Source: Sciurus carolinensis
Lineage: Eukaryota > Chordata > Mammalia > Rodentia > Sciuridae
Assembly (NCBI RefSeq): GCF_902686445.1
Contig: NC_062220.1
Coordinates: forward strand, 96,348,143 to 96,412,142
DNA length: 64,000 nucleotides
Direction: 5' to 3'
The notes below the pieces were generated by a model that was not told the origin of the DNA, did no database searches, and saw only the letters and a list, made by a program, of their open reading frames with translations. Positions 24,207 to 35,836 of this stretch are shown here, in pieces (the stretch's first letter is position 1; each line of letters opens with the position of its first letter). The translations under genes and the position numbers were made by a program.

Positions 24207-24885
24207 CAACAGGTATTGGTGAGGATGTGGAGAAAGTAGAAACCTGTGCAAATTGGTGGGAATTTAAACTGGTTCAGCCACTTTGAAAAACAAGCATGAC
24301 AGTTCTTCAACAAATTATTAATAGAATTGCCATATGATTTAGCAATTCCAGTTCTGAATTGGAAGCAGAACCTTGAAAAGATATTTGCATGTTCATGTTC
24401 ATAGCAGCATTATTAGCAAGAGCCAAAATGTGGAAGCAACTTAAGTGTCTGTCAACAGATGAATGAATAAGCAAAATGTCCTACATTCATACAATGAAGC
24501 AGTCACCTGTAAAAAGGAAGGAAATTCTGACATATGCTACAGCATGAATGAACCTTGAAAACATTATGCTAAATGAAATCAGTCAGTCACAAAAAGAAAA
24601 GTATTAAAAGGTTTCATTTATAGGAGAGATCTAGAATAGTCAAATGCATAAAGACAGAAAATAGAGTATGGTGGAAGTGGCTAGAGGGAAGATGGAAGGA
24701 CAGTTATTTTTTAGTGGATACAGTGTTTCAGTTTGGCAAGATAAAAGCAGTTCTAGAAATAGATGGTGGTGATGGTTGCACAACAATGTAAATGTGCTTA
24801 ATATCTGTGGACTTGAAAATGGTTAAGATGGTGAATTTTCTCTTATGTGTATTTTGCCAGAATATTAAAAAAAGAAACAAAATTT

Positions 24886-26847
24886 CTATAAGAAATGCAT
24901 ATTTCAAAGTAAAGTTTGGTTATATTTCCCCTGAAAATAACATGGGTATTGAGGGAAAAGGAGAACCTTATCCCATAAAGTCAGGCCCTCCTAATGAATG
25001 GCATCATTATTTAACCCCTGGGATTGGGTATCTCCAGTTTTTAAAAACTACAAAGCAAGATTATTTGTAGGAGTGAATAAGAATGTGGTGAAATTTCTAA
25101 ACACAGTGCTTGCTGACAGAGTAAAAACCAGTATTTCAGTACCTAATGAAATTTTTATTTCATGTGTTGACATAAAATCCTTTTTTTGATTGAGGAGCAT
25201 CCAGACACAGAAAATAATTTCCAATAAGTTGTTATGATTCACTTAAAATGCTAGGCACAATTTTAAGTGCCATCTTATAATGTCAACATTCAGTTCCCTT
25301 TCTTTTCATGAGAGTATTTCTGAGCTTTCATGGACAAATTGAAATGGTAACTGTCTCCCTGAACTGTTAAACACAAAATGTGAGAGCCTCAGGTCCTTGT
25401 GAAGAAAGATCATGTAACTTTTGAAAGAAAGATGTTCCTTAAGACAACTTCTTCTGAGCCACCTCAAGTCTTCAGATTTCTTCAACAAAGAAATATGCCA
25501 ACTCATCTTCAAAATAATACTATTGTGAGACCAAAGAGTTAAGAGATTCCTAGGATATGGTTGACCTGAGTTTGTTACTAATGGTGGGTCACATGGTCAC
25601 ATGGCTTTTGGCAGACCAAGTGGTAACTTTGGCTTCCAAAAGAGAGAATGTTTTGGAAAATGATAATGTATGTGACTATCTGTTCCAGTCCATCCTGTGT
25701 TGGCAGGGCCTCCCATCCTACTGTCTGTTTCCTTTGGTTTGGTTTAACCTATTTTTTAGTATTGTGAGTTCAAGTTCTTTCCTAGACTCTAGGAAGGGAT
25801 TTTCATTTTTTTCTTAGCATCAGATGAGATTTTACTGCAAAACCTCAAACCATATTAAATTTGATCATTCTGAAATATGCCATTGACTTCGGGTTCCAGG
25901 ATTGCTTAAATGTTGCTTCTGGGTTCAAAATTTTCCTTAAAGGAAATAGACAATTTTTCAGCCTTCAAATTGCCAGACCCAAGTGGATAGGTCTTTATGA
26001 AGAGGCTACTATTTAGAGTTCCTTTTATTATTTCTAAGATTTCTGTCAGAGACAGTCTCTGATTACAAAATCTCCAACAGTCATCAGAATCAAATCTGGA
26101 ACTAAAAGATAGAAACTGTGATATTTATAGGGTCTTGTAATAATTTCCTTTTCTTTGTAGCTAAGGCTCCTAAAAGATATAAAGGAGAATCCATGAGACC
26201 AATATAGTCCAATTTTCACTCACCAATATAATGACAATCTATGCATCAGCATGACAGAGTGGGAAGGAAACAATCATAGCAAGGCACAAGTCCCAACACC
26301 TGAAGCTAACAATCAGGTTCCAGAAATTCTTTCACCCCCTACCAGTACCGTCTTGCTTCATTGTTAGGAAATTATGTGTTGGTGATATCACCTCCTGTCC
26401 TCAGTCACATTGAGAATCTATAAGCACCTCTGCAGTCACCTTCAATATTATAAGATGTAAGAGGCATTGAGCATGGCAGCCCTAGGCAGAAACTACAATT
26501 CTTGGGCAAATTTCTTGAGTTCAGCAGAACCTTGTGTTCTTCTACTGTGAACCCTGAGTATCTTCTACCTATTTCTTAAATGAATAAGAAATATGTGATA
26601 GATGTGTGGATGCAGGATATCTCAGTGGAAGTCAGACACTGACATGTGTAGATGGCTGTTAGTGGAGTAGAACCCCAGAATGCCCATTGGAACAGGGCCA
26701 TTGGTGCTGTGTGTGTTGCTTTGTCTGGGTACCCTTTCATCTACTGAACATCCTGGCTCACACTTAACTCTAGTCTTCACAACCACAAGATCAACAAGAA
26801 ATATTAATGCAGGAAAAAAGACGAGACATATAAATATTGCTTAAATG
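24886..26847. other. Stretch without recognised elements
   Basis: No repeat family or gene identified. The longest frame (25557-25817, 86 codons) lacks any domain. Confidence 0.4.
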
Positions 26848-26863
26848 AAAAATCTAGGTTACA
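26848..26863. repeat. Target-site duplication, left copy (16 bp)
   Basis: AAAAATCTAGGTTACA, repeated exactly at 27283-27298. Confidence 0.92.
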
Positions 26864-27282
26864 TATACAATGGAATATTACTCCGCAATGAAGAATGATA
26901 AAATTATGGCATTTGCAGGCAAATAGATGAAATTGGAGAATATCATGCTAAGTGAGATAAGCCAATCTCAAAAAACTAAAGGACGAATGATCTCGCTGAT
27001 AAGCGGATGAAGACATATAATGGGGGGTGGGAGGGGTTAGCATTAGGTTTAGGGTTAGGTTTAGGGTTAGGGATAAGGAGTGTGGTAAGAATGAAGGAAA
27101 GAAGGACTGTATAGAGGGAAAAGAGGGGTGGGAAGGCTGGGGGGGAAGGGGAAAAAATAATGAATCAAACATCATAGCCCTATGTAAACGTATGATTACA
27201 CAAATGGTATGCCTTGACTCCATGTACAAATAGAGAAACAACATGTATCCCATTTGTATACAATAATAATAATAATAATAAT
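26864..27282 (+). mobile_element. Young 5'-truncated L1
   Basis: Begins in the ORF2 C terminus (TACAATGGAATATTACTCCG), with close identity to 6035-6442, then a G-rich 3' UTR and tail ending in (AAT)n at 27262-27282. Flanked by exact 16-bp duplications. The G-rich part contains telomere-like TTAGGG units at 27043-27072. Confidence 0.93.
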
Positions 27283-27298
27283 AAAAATCTAGGTTACA
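27283..27298. repeat. Target-site duplication, right copy (16 bp)
   Basis: Exact copy of 26848-26863. Confidence 0.92.
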
Positions 27299-27784
27299 GG
27301 TTTCTTCTTGCCCCTGATACTTAGTGCATGAATCTACCACTTCTCTTTCTTTTTTGTTCTGATTCCTATTGATTTAATAAACTGAGTGATTTAAACATCT
27401 TCATTTAATTTATGGGCCAGTCTGGAGTAGCTTGCCAACTGTCACTGCATCAAGATGATTTCTCACATGACAACTGCTTCCTGTTTATCAGTGAAAATCA
27501 CAAATCATCTTGAGTTTGTGCCTTTTGAATTTAAAAAAAAACTGTGTATGGACTGGTGTGGTAGTATTGAATATATTTATTTTACTATACATTATTGGTT
27601 TGTGGTAGTAAAAGAGAAATGGGAATGGCCTGATGAAAATTTTCCAGGGTTCTTGTCTGGTTTTAGAAAAGGTTAGTTGCCTGTATCCTCTGATTCTATC
27701 GTCTATTCAATTGTTTCCCCTTAGTCCAAGGCAAGCATTATTTATGTCTTAAAAGCAGTATCTTAGATGTATCTAATAGCACGT
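27299..27784. other. Unrecognised interval
   Basis: No repeat or gene recognised. Confidence 0.35.
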
Positions 27785-28190
27785 TATCTTAGTTGATTTT
27801 TAAGGGCTATAACAAAACACTTGAGATTGGATACCTTACAAAGAAATAAGGTTTATTTTAAGCTTCTGAAAACAGAGAAGTTCAAGAGAATGGTGACAGC
27901 AAATGATCAGTCTCCAGTGAGGGCATTTTGCTACATCACAACATGACAGAGAAGCAAGGGGAGGGGAGCAGTTATGTGCAAAGAGGAGGCACACATGTAA
28001 GAGAGACTAAGGGGAAGTGCCAGGATTGCTTTATAACAAGCACAAGAACTAATTCAGTTCCAGGAAAACTAATTCAGTCTTCGTGTGAAAGATATGAATT
28101 CCTTTTAAAGGTCCCATCACCTCTCAACACCACTAGTCATCAGACTCAATGAGAGTTTTGATGGAACCAAATCATTTTCAAACCAAAATA
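27785..28190 (-). mobile_element. MaLR-type LTR (MST/THE-like), antisense
   Basis: On plus: GGGCTATAACAAAACACTTG, AGAAATAAGGTTTATTTTAA, ACATCACAACATGACAGAGA, two GAACTAATTCAGTTCC-like units, and a terminal CATTTTCAAACCAAAA. The order is that of an antisense mammalian MaLR LTR. Confidence 0.8.
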
Positions 28191-28424
28191 CATATTATAG
28201 GTATAACAGGAATCTAATAACATGAGACTAGATAACATGAAATATGTTACTTTGCATTTTTAAATGAGAGCGATCTACTTGAATTTATAATAATACAATA
28301 AATTCCCAGAGTTGACAATACATACAACTAGCAAAGAAACATAGGGACAAAGAGAAATAGAGACACCATCCACACTTGTTCACCATTTATCCTGATGAGT
28401 AGGTCCCAATTTTATTTGTATTTC
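28191..28424. other. Unrecognised interval
   Basis: AT-rich; nothing recognised. Confidence 0.35.
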
Positions 28425-28810
28425 AGGGACATCAGTAGATCATTTATGTCTGACTGCTTTCATTTAGCATAATGTTTTTGACATTTACCTATATTGTAGC
28501 ATATATATTCACATTTCATTTCTTTTTTATGGCTGAATAATATTTCATTATACATGTATCCACGCTTTGTTTTCCCTTTATCCACTGGTAGTTGACAGTT
28601 TTCTAGAATTCTTGATGAGAAGTCTAAGGTTCCAGGGAGTTGTTTCAAATTTAGCCACTATAAATAGTACTGCTGTGAATATTCATGTACAAGTATTTAT
28701 TTCACCACCTGCATTCACCTTTGGAGTATATACCCAAAGAATAATTGTGAAATCATGTTAATTCTGTTTAACTTTTCCAGGAACCAGAAAACTGTTTCCA
28801 CAACCACTGT

Positions 28811-28823
28811 GCAGGTTCCATTT
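28811..28823. repeat. Target-site duplication, left copy (13 bp)
   Basis: GCAGGTTCCATTT, repeated exactly at 29115-29127, flanking the Tigger-like insert. Confidence 0.75.
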
Positions 28824-29114
28824 ACTTTTTCTTTTTTTTTTAACACTAAACATTTTTATAATTAGAAGGAGTACACTCTGATTAACAATGAGAATCATAG
28901 TATAAATAATACACAGAAAATATCAGTTATGTTATCATTATCAAATATTATCTACTGTACATAATTGTGTGATTCTTTCACACAACTGACAGCACAGCAG
29001 CATTGTTTACTGCATTATCACCATAAATATGAGTAATGTTTTGCCCTTCAACCTTAGGATAGAACAATATAACAAGGTGATAAGAATTTTTCAGCTCCAC
29101 TGTATTTTATGAAA
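28824..29114 (-). mobile_element. Tigger-like DNA-transposon segment with poly(A) and long duplication
   Basis: The plus strand begins with a T-rich run (28826-28841) and then matches a mammalian Tigger-type (pogo/TcMar) nonautonomous element in reverse: AGAAGGAGTACACTCT, ATCTACTGTACATAATTGTG, AATTTTTCAGCTCCACTGTA. It interrupts the L1M and is flanked by 13-bp duplications rather than the TA expected for Tigger transposition. Subfamily not determined. See findings. Confidence 0.6.
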
Positions 29115-29127
29115 GCAGGTTCCATTT
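29115..29127. repeat. Target-site duplication, right copy (13 bp)
   Basis: Exact copy of 28811-28823; L1M sequence resumes here. Confidence 0.75.
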
Positions 29128-29332
29128 TCTATACATCCTCACCAACACTATTCCCCTTTTCTTTATTATTTTCCCATCTTGGTGAGTTGAAGTGATATTT
29201 CATTATATTTTGATTTGTATTTCTCTGATGACATTGATGTCGAACACCTTTTCCTGTGCTCACTGGCCATTTGTGTACTTCTTTAAAGGCATACCTACTC
29301 AAATACTTCATATATATTTTACCTGGGTTTTG

Positions 29333-29637
29333 CTCTCATTTGAATGTTGATGTCAGGACCTATTACCTAATGTGAAAATATGACAAGTTGGAGCCTTTGG
29401 AGTGTGTAAGTCATGAATGGATTAGTTCCCTTATAAATGAGGTGGACAGGAAGGACCTTGCTGCTTCTGCCATGTGAGGACACAGAAGGCATTATGGGGT
29501 ATCATCCATGAGGAGCAGGCCCTCAGCAGACACCATATCTGCTCTCACCTTGATCTTGGACTACCCAATCTCAGAACTATGAGAAATAGATGTCTGTTGT
29601 TTATAAATTATCTAGTCTAATAGTATTTTATTTTTTT
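29333..29637 (+). mobile_element. MaLR-type LTR (MLT1/MST-like)
   Basis: Sense pattern: TCATTTGAATGTTGATGTCA, CTTCTGCCATGTGAGGACAC, GCCCTCAGCAGACACCATAT, CCTTGATCTTGGACTACCCA, AACTATGAGAAATAGATGTC. This is the classic R/U5-side sequence of MLT1/MST LTRs. Inserted in antisense L1M. Confidence 0.85.
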
Positions 29638-30142
29638 ACCATTGCCTGAATGTACTGTTACAGATTTCTTTTCTTTTTTCTTATATTAAAGCAGAATTGT
29701 TCTTTGTACATATTCTGGATACTCGATCCTTATAAGAGATAAGATTAGTAAATATTTCTTCCATTTCATAAGCTGTCTTTTCACTTTCATGATAATGTTC
29801 TTTGTTGCTCAAAAGCTTTTAATCTTGATAAGGTCTGATTTAACTCTCTTCTTTCTTCTGTTGCTTTTGCTACTGGTGTCATTTGTAAGAATGCACTGCC
29901 AAATGTAAGGTTATGAACATTTACCCCTAGGTTTTCTTTTAAGAGTGTTACATTTTGAGTTGACTTTTGAATATGGTGTGAGGAAGGGATCCAACTTCAT
30001 TCTTTTGCATGGAGTTATTCAGTTGCCCCAGCATTATTGTTGAAACACTCTTTTCCTATCACATTTATACCCTCATTGAAAATCAATTGGCCATAAACAT
30101 ATATGTTTATTCTAGGTTTATTTCTGTACTTTTATTTCTTTT

Positions 30143-30222
30143 CAGTGCTGGGAATCAAGCCCAGTCATCTGGGTATGCCAGGCAAGCACTCTACCACAGA
30201 AATGCAACCCCAGCTGGACTCT
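30143..30222 (-). mobile_element. ID SINE
   Basis: Antisense tRNA-derived ID: AGTGCTGGGAATCAAGCCCA (box B side), GGCAAGCACTCTACCACAGA and GCAACCCCAGC. Inserted in antisense L1M. Confidence 0.8.
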
Positions 30223-32084
30223 CAATCTAATTACATTCGTCCACATGTCTACCTTTATGGCAGTACCACACTGTCATGATTACTGTAGTTTTTTAAGTTT
30301 TGAAATTGGAAAGTATTATTCCTTAAACTGTGTTCTTTTTAAGTATCATCTTACCTATTCAATGCCCTCAAAAATTACATATTAATTCAAGGATTAGCTT
30401 TTCTATTTCTGCAAAAAAGAATATTGGAATTTGGATAGGGGTGGTATTGAATTTGTAGGTAGCTTTGGGTATTACTGCCATCTTAACAATACTAAGTCTC
30501 TCAATACATGAATAAGGGATGCCTTTCAGTTTATTAAGGTATTCTTTCACTTATTTTGGCAATATTCTATAACATTCAGCATTTAAATATTTTACTTTCT
30601 TGTTTAAGTATATCTCTAAGTATTTTATTCTTCTGGATCCTACTGTAAATGGAATTATTTTTCTTAATGTCTTCTTCATATTGTTTATTGTGTATAGAAA
30701 CACAATTGTTTTGTGTGTTGATCATGTAGCCTACCATTTTGGCAAATACTTAATCAACTTTAATGGTTTTCTTGTAGATTCTTTAGGATTTTTCTATATA
30801 GGATCATATCATCTGCAAAGTGAGATAATTATATTTCTTCTTTTCCAATTTAGATGCCTTTTATTTCTTTGTCTTACCTATTTCTCTGGTTGGAACGGTA
30901 TGACGTTTAAAAGCAGTGGTGAAAGCCCTCTTCCTTGTCTTGTTCCTGATCTTAAGGGAAAATTTTCAGTCCCTCACCATCTTTTATATTACTATATTTT
31001 CATAAATGCCCTTTACCATGTTAAGGAAGTTCCCTGCCATTTGTATTTTATGAAATTTGTTCTCAAGAAAGTGTGTTGAATTTTGTCAAATATTTCTTCT
31101 GCATTGAGATGATCATGTATTTTTTACTTTCTCATATTCATATGATATATATCACATGATTAATCCTTTTATGTTGAAATGTCCTTGTGTTCCTGGGGTG
31201 ATCCCACTTTGACACAATATATAAACCTCTCAATATGCTATTCATTTTCAAATTGCTAGTGCAGTTTGGTATCTATACCTGATTTGGGTGTCTGTTTTCA
31301 TAAGGGTCAGTGGTCTATTATTTTATTTGCAGTGTATTTGTCTAAATTTGATATTATGATAATGTTGGCCTCATATGAACAATTAGGAAATGTTTGTTTC
31401 TGTTTTATTATTTGAAAAATACAGGTATTAATTTTTCATTAAATGTCTGGTAGAATTCATCTGTGAGGCCATCTTGCCCTGAATTTTTCTTTGTTAGAAA
31501 AAATTTATTCAATCTCTTTACCTGCTTTTGGTCTATTCATATTTTGTAGTTCTCTATTCTTGAGTCAATTCTGATAATTTTTGCCTTTCTAGCCACTATT
31601 TCTGTTCACTATTGAAACTGGGGCAATAGAATATCCAACCAATAATGTAGCACTATCTATTTATAACTTCATGTTTGGGAACTCTATTATTTAGTGCATA
31701 AATGACCATAATTATCATGTCTTCTCAACAAATTGTCATTTTCTGAATTTTAATATCATTATTTGTCTTATAACAATTTTTTACTTAAAGTTTTTTTCTG
31801 ATATTGGCATAACTACCTCAGATTTCTCTTGGTACTATTTTTATGAAACTTGTTCTTACATCTTTTCACTTTTCGACTTGTGTATTTGGATATAAAATAT
31901 GTCTCTTATAGACTGCATATAGTTAGTCTCCATTTACAAAGGATTTTTTAAAAAAATGTATTCTGTCAATCCCTGCTTTTTAATTGACAAATTTAACCCA
32001 TATCTCTTTTTCCTCTGATAGACCATAACTTCCTGCTTCTTTATATACTTATACTCTTTTGCTGTTAAAATTTGGAAATTTTAG

Positions 32085-32305
32085 TTGGGTTTGGTGGCAC
32101 ACACCTGTAATTCCAGCACCCAAAGAGTCTGAGGTAGGAAGATTACAAGTTTGAGGCCAGTCTCAGCAACTTAGGTAGATACTCAACAACTTAGCAAGAG
32201 CCTATCTCAAAAATTACTCCGGTGTAGCTCAGTGGTAAAATGACCTTGGGATTCAATTTCCTGTGCCAAAAACAAAAAATAAAAACAAAACAAAAAATCA
32301 AGACG
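32085..32305 (+). mobile_element. B1-dID type SINE
   Basis: B1 head (TTGGTGGCACACACCTGTAA, TTCCAGCACCCAAAGAGTCT) fused to an ID part (GGTGTAGCTCAGTGGTAAAA) and an A-rich tail broken by C residues. Confidence 0.85.
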
Positions 32306-32459
32306 AAAACACTTGAAGTTCAAGTACTGTGTGTGGTGACTCTACAAAGAAAATTCCCTCTTCTCCACAGTGTTTATTGTTTTTGCTTGGTGAAGACTTC
32401 AGTCATCTTCTTGTTTAATAAATTTACCAAACTACATTTTGAAGATGGCTTTCCTTTAA
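32306..32459. other. Unrecognised spacer
   Basis: Short unassigned sequence between a SINE and an L1M fragment. Confidence 0.35.
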
Positions 32460-32815
32460 ATAGATTAATGATTTAAATTAAGACCCAAAATTGTAAAACA
32501 TCTAGAAGAAAATATGTAGGGGAGGTTCAAGACATTGGTCTTAGCGATGAAGTTTTGAACATGACATCAAAGCACAGTGAACAAAAACAAAAATAAACAA
32601 GGAAGACACACCAACCTAAAAGGTTCCTGCACAGCAAAGGAAACCAAACACAAAATGAACAGGCAACCCACAGAATGGGAGAAAATATTTGCAAAGCATA
32701 CATGAAACAGAGGAGTAAAATCCAAAATATATATATAAAGAACGTATACAACTCAACAACAAGAAAATAAATAACCAATTAAGAAAAGTATCTCCAAAAA
32801 AATTATGGTAAGAAA
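32460..32815 (+). mobile_element. Ancient L1M ORF2 fragment, sense
   Basis: Typical L1 C-terminal region order: AAACATCTAGAAGAAAATAT, a CACAGCAAAGGAAACC block, AACCCACAGAATGGGAGAAA, ATATTTGCAAAGCATACATG and CAACTCAACAACAAGAAAAT. Confidence 0.8.
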
Positions 32816-32987
32816 GTCACTGCCATTGTCCTTTCTTTGGATAGCTGCATAGAAATTTGACTACAAAAGTATATCCCGCTCTGTGTTTCTTGAAATTTTA
32901 AATACATAAGTCTTGTGAGTACTAAACCAGATGGAAAGGGTTCTTTTATTTTCTCATATGAGATGAATTATAGTTGGTAGTGAGTTA
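32816..32987. other. Unrecognised spacer
   Basis: Nothing recognised. Confidence 0.3.
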
Positions 32988-33418
32988 AATAATTGCCCCT
33001 AAAATTTTATATCCTTACCACATACCCATAAATGTGACTTTATTTGGAAAAAGAGTGTTTGCAGCTATAGATAAGTAAAGAGCTAGATCATTATGGATTA
33101 ACTTAGTGGGCTCTCACCTTATTGAAAATTGTCCTTATAAAAAGTGGGGAAGACACAGACACACAGATTGAAGAAGGCTATGTGAAAATAAAGGTCAATT
33201 TTAGAGTTAGACTGCCACAAATTCAGAAAGTCTAGAGCTACAAGAAGGTAAAGGAGGCAGGGATTCTCCCCTAGGACCCTGAGGAGGAGTGTGGCCCTGC
33301 TGACACATCGACTGCAGTCTTCTGGCATGCATAACCGTGAGAGAATACGTTTCTGTTACTTTAAGCCATGCAGCTTGTGGTGATTTGTTCTGGAAACCCT
33401 AGAATACTAATATATAGT
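32988..33418 (+). mobile_element. Ancient LTR (MLT/ERVL-type)
   Basis: Sense pattern: ATGTGACTTTATTTGGAAAA, AGTGTTTGCAGCTATAGATA, TTGTCCTTATAAAAAGTGGG, AGGCAGGGATTCTCCCCTAG, ACACATCGACTGCAGTCTTC, GTGAGAGAATACGTTTCTGT, ending in GGAAACCCTAGAATACTAAT. Typical of an old mammalian LTR. Subfamily uncertain. Confidence 0.8.
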
Positions 33419-33784
33419 TTCTTCTCAAACTATAATTGAAAATATTTTACGATTTACTGTTTTTAAAATTTCCATTCCTAATTCATCTGCTTTCAGAAGA
33501 GATGAAAGAATGTTGCAGAAGAGAATGCAACAGATGAAAGAAGTTGCATTTATTTCAAATTAATGACTCTCTTAACAAGAGAACTTAAAGCTTAATTCAT
33601 GGATTGTGTAGACTTGTGTCTCTAGATGCTCAAATCATCTTATCACTAATATTGACTATATATTTCTACTGATGCATCTATCTTCCCACAACCCCTTTCC
33701 TCCCAACAATAGCACCCATAGTCTCAGATACTTATGGTAAGAAATAAATACAAAATTAAAATATTTAATTGGTTCTTTGGCTTA
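33419..33784. other. Unrecognised interval
   Basis: Nothing recognised. Confidence 0.35.
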
Positions 33785-33956
33785 AAATAGTAGTTCCAAG
33801 AAAGTGACAGCTGTACTAGCAACATCAACATTATTTGGGAACTTGTTAGAATTACAAATTTGGGAATCACACTCCTGGCCTAGTGATTCAAAAACAGCCC
33901 AATCTGTCCTTGAACAAGCCCTCCAGGCAATTCTGGTGCCACTAAAATGTGGAATT
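33785..33956 (+). mobile_element. MER5A-like hAT DNA transposon relic
   Basis: AGCAACATCAACATTATTTG, GGGAACTTGTTAGAATTACA, GAACAAGCCCTCCAGGCAAT and TTCTGGTGCCACTAAAATGT follow the MER5A consensus order. A nonautonomous Charlie-type element, ancient and immobile. Confidence 0.8.
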
Positions 33957-35450
33957 GCTGGGGATTCTGCCAGTTGAGGATGTCTATTCAAATTATGCAT
34001 CCCAGAACTGTGAAAATAACCACAGGATGTATGAAAGAGATGCATGGGGCCCATTGTAAAGAGGATCTGAGCTACACCTTCACTGGTCACCTCTCCTCCA
34101 CAAGCTTCTCCTCTACCTGGAGCCAAATGACTATTGCGTCTCCTGGAATGAGTTTCAATTCAGAGCCAGTGTCCACTAATCTAAATATTTCCTTTTCTCC
34201 AATGCATAGTCCACCTCGGAAAGGGTACACAGTAGGGACTTGGCATTAGTCTGAGGTGCTGGCACAATGGGCCCTCAGCAATGACCAAAGCCAGGTCAAA
34301 TTTGGTGGGTAGAAGTCCATGTTGCTTCCAGTGATAATACATTTCAGATCTTGGAGGAATTAATATCTCATATGTAAATTAAATTTCTTATTTATGGATA
34401 TGCTGAACATTTTTTCCAACTGATTTCTTCTTCAGATTTCCTTCCTCTTTTAGTCTAGTGTTTTCACTAAGATGGCTGCTGTCCAACATCTGGTTCTGAA
34501 AGGAAACTACAGAAATTCATCAAAACACATTTGCTTGATTCCTGTGGGATTTTGGGTGGGGAATAAATTTAAACTCTGTGTGAACCTAAGGAGGATAAAA
34601 TAAGCAAGGACAGAAGAATAAAATATTAGGTTGGGACTGTAGGAAACCAAAACTGTTAGGTTTATGCCCTGAGCTTTTCTTCTAGGATAGCAATATTATT
34701 GGTTCCAAAGGAACTGGTCTGCTATACAGCCTGTCCTGCAAATATAGAGTATACACTATGTCATTGATAGCTTGAAGTATCATTCAGATCTTCCTGCTGC
34801 CACTTTAGAGAGGGAGAGCTACATAATTATGAACAGATATAATGCCATTCATGTGATATAGTTTACAAAGCAGACTCTCTCCCTCCCAGTTGGTGCTACT
34901 GCTCAATGGGACAGACTTGGACAAAAGCTGGACTTCAAAGCATTGCATGGAAGTGTGACAAACTGACCAACAGTTACAGAATATTAGTATCGTAGTCGCC
35001 CTAGATTCTCAGTCTTGCGACTCTGCATCTAAGACCATGTGTGTAGGAATCATACAATCCAAGAAATGGGAGGTTGGAAATAAGGGGATCTACTGCTTAG
35101 TGTTTGATAAATTACTTACCTATTCCTTTGAAAAAAGTTAAAATATGGCTGAAGTTTGGAAGCACACTGTAGCAAGCTCCAACTCCCTAGTGAAGAAGAA
35201 TCCCTTCATATTTATTATGCCATCACTTTATGTGTCAAATTTAAGGTATCTCATTTTATTTGATCTATGATGTTATCAGTTATAAAACATACTGTTTTTT
35301 TATGCCATTAAGCAAAAAGTCACCAAATAAATCATATCACATTTTACATCTATTGAAAGAGCTCTTTTAGATATATTTGGACCTAGATTCTTAGCATATG
35401 CAACTCTCATGCTTATAGTTAAAAAAGAAGTGCAAGTAAAAATATGTTAC
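33957..35450. other. Stretch without recognised elements
   Basis: Short frames only (100 codons at 33947-34249 and 114 on the opposite strand at 34126-33782, the latter overlapping the MER5A relic). No domain or repeat recognised. Confidence 0.4.
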
Positions 35451-35451
35451 T

Positions 35452-35836
35452 GCCATGATTTGGATAGGGTTCAAGCTCATCTTACACAAGAGTTGGTGGG
35501 TTGGAAGCTTTCTCCCCAGTGTGGCAATGTGTGAGGTGATGAGACCTTTAAGAGGTATAACCTAGTGGGAAGTCTTTAGGTTAACTGGGGGCCTTCCCTC
35601 AGAGGGATTGTGGGATCATAGTCACTCTTTGGCTCCTTGTCTTGCAATGTGATCTCTCCGTCCTGCACATGCTCCTACTGTTATGCTATCTGTTGTTAGG
35701 CCCTCACCAGAGGCTAAACCAATGGGGCTGCCCAATCTAGGACTCAGCCTTCAAAACTATAAGCTAAATAAACCTCTTTTCATTATAAGCACCCAGCTTC
35801 AGGTGTTAAATTATGGTAATGAAAATAGACCAATAT
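35452..35836 (+). mobile_element. MaLR-type LTR
   Basis: TGCCATGATTTGGATAGGGT start, CCCCAGTGTGGCAATGTGTG, CTTGTCTTGCAATGTGATCT, TAGGCCCTCACCAGAGGCTA, ACTATAAGCTAAATAAACCT (AATAAA included) and a terminal GAAAATAGACCAATA. This is the order of a mammalian MaLR LTR. Confidence 0.8.

Larger units (their letters stand above)
21280..24885 (+). mobile_element. Ancient L1M, long sense fragment
   Basis: Follows L1 ORF2 order. The pre-ORF2 linker and start region is at 21280-21590. Endonuclease remnants follow at 21600-22260 (AAGAGACTCACTTCAGATTC near 21624, GGAAATTAAACAACACATTC near 22240). The linker and early RT lie at 22520-22970, then a jump near 23060-23090 that skips the palm. RT end and thumb are at 23090-23420. 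C-terminal sequence follows at 23840-24560 and an L1M tail at 24770-24885 (ATGGTTAAGATGGTGAATTT). Numerous stops. An unrelated short insert lies at 22395-22510. Confidence 0.8.
28425..32075 (-). mobile_element. Ancient L1M, long antisense block
   Basis: The plus strand shows the complement of L1 from 3' to 5'. The ORF2 end is at 28430-28800. C-terminal region follows at 29130-29330 and 29640-30130. Thumb is at 30230-30550 (ATATTGGAATTTGGATAGGG). RT palm lies at 30600-31000 (TCATATCATCTGCAAAGTGA is the FADD-region complement, GTGGTGAAAGCCCTCTTCC the motif B side). RT N-terminal region is at 31060-31570 and endonuclease remnants at 31640-32010. It is interrupted by a Tigger-like insert, an LTR and an ID element. 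All frames are broken. Confidence 0.8.

Noticed and set aside
27043..27072. True interstitial telomere block
   Set aside because: The TTAGGG-like units sit inside an L1 3' UTR with clear L1 sequence on both sides and flanking duplications. Not a telomere fusion remnant.
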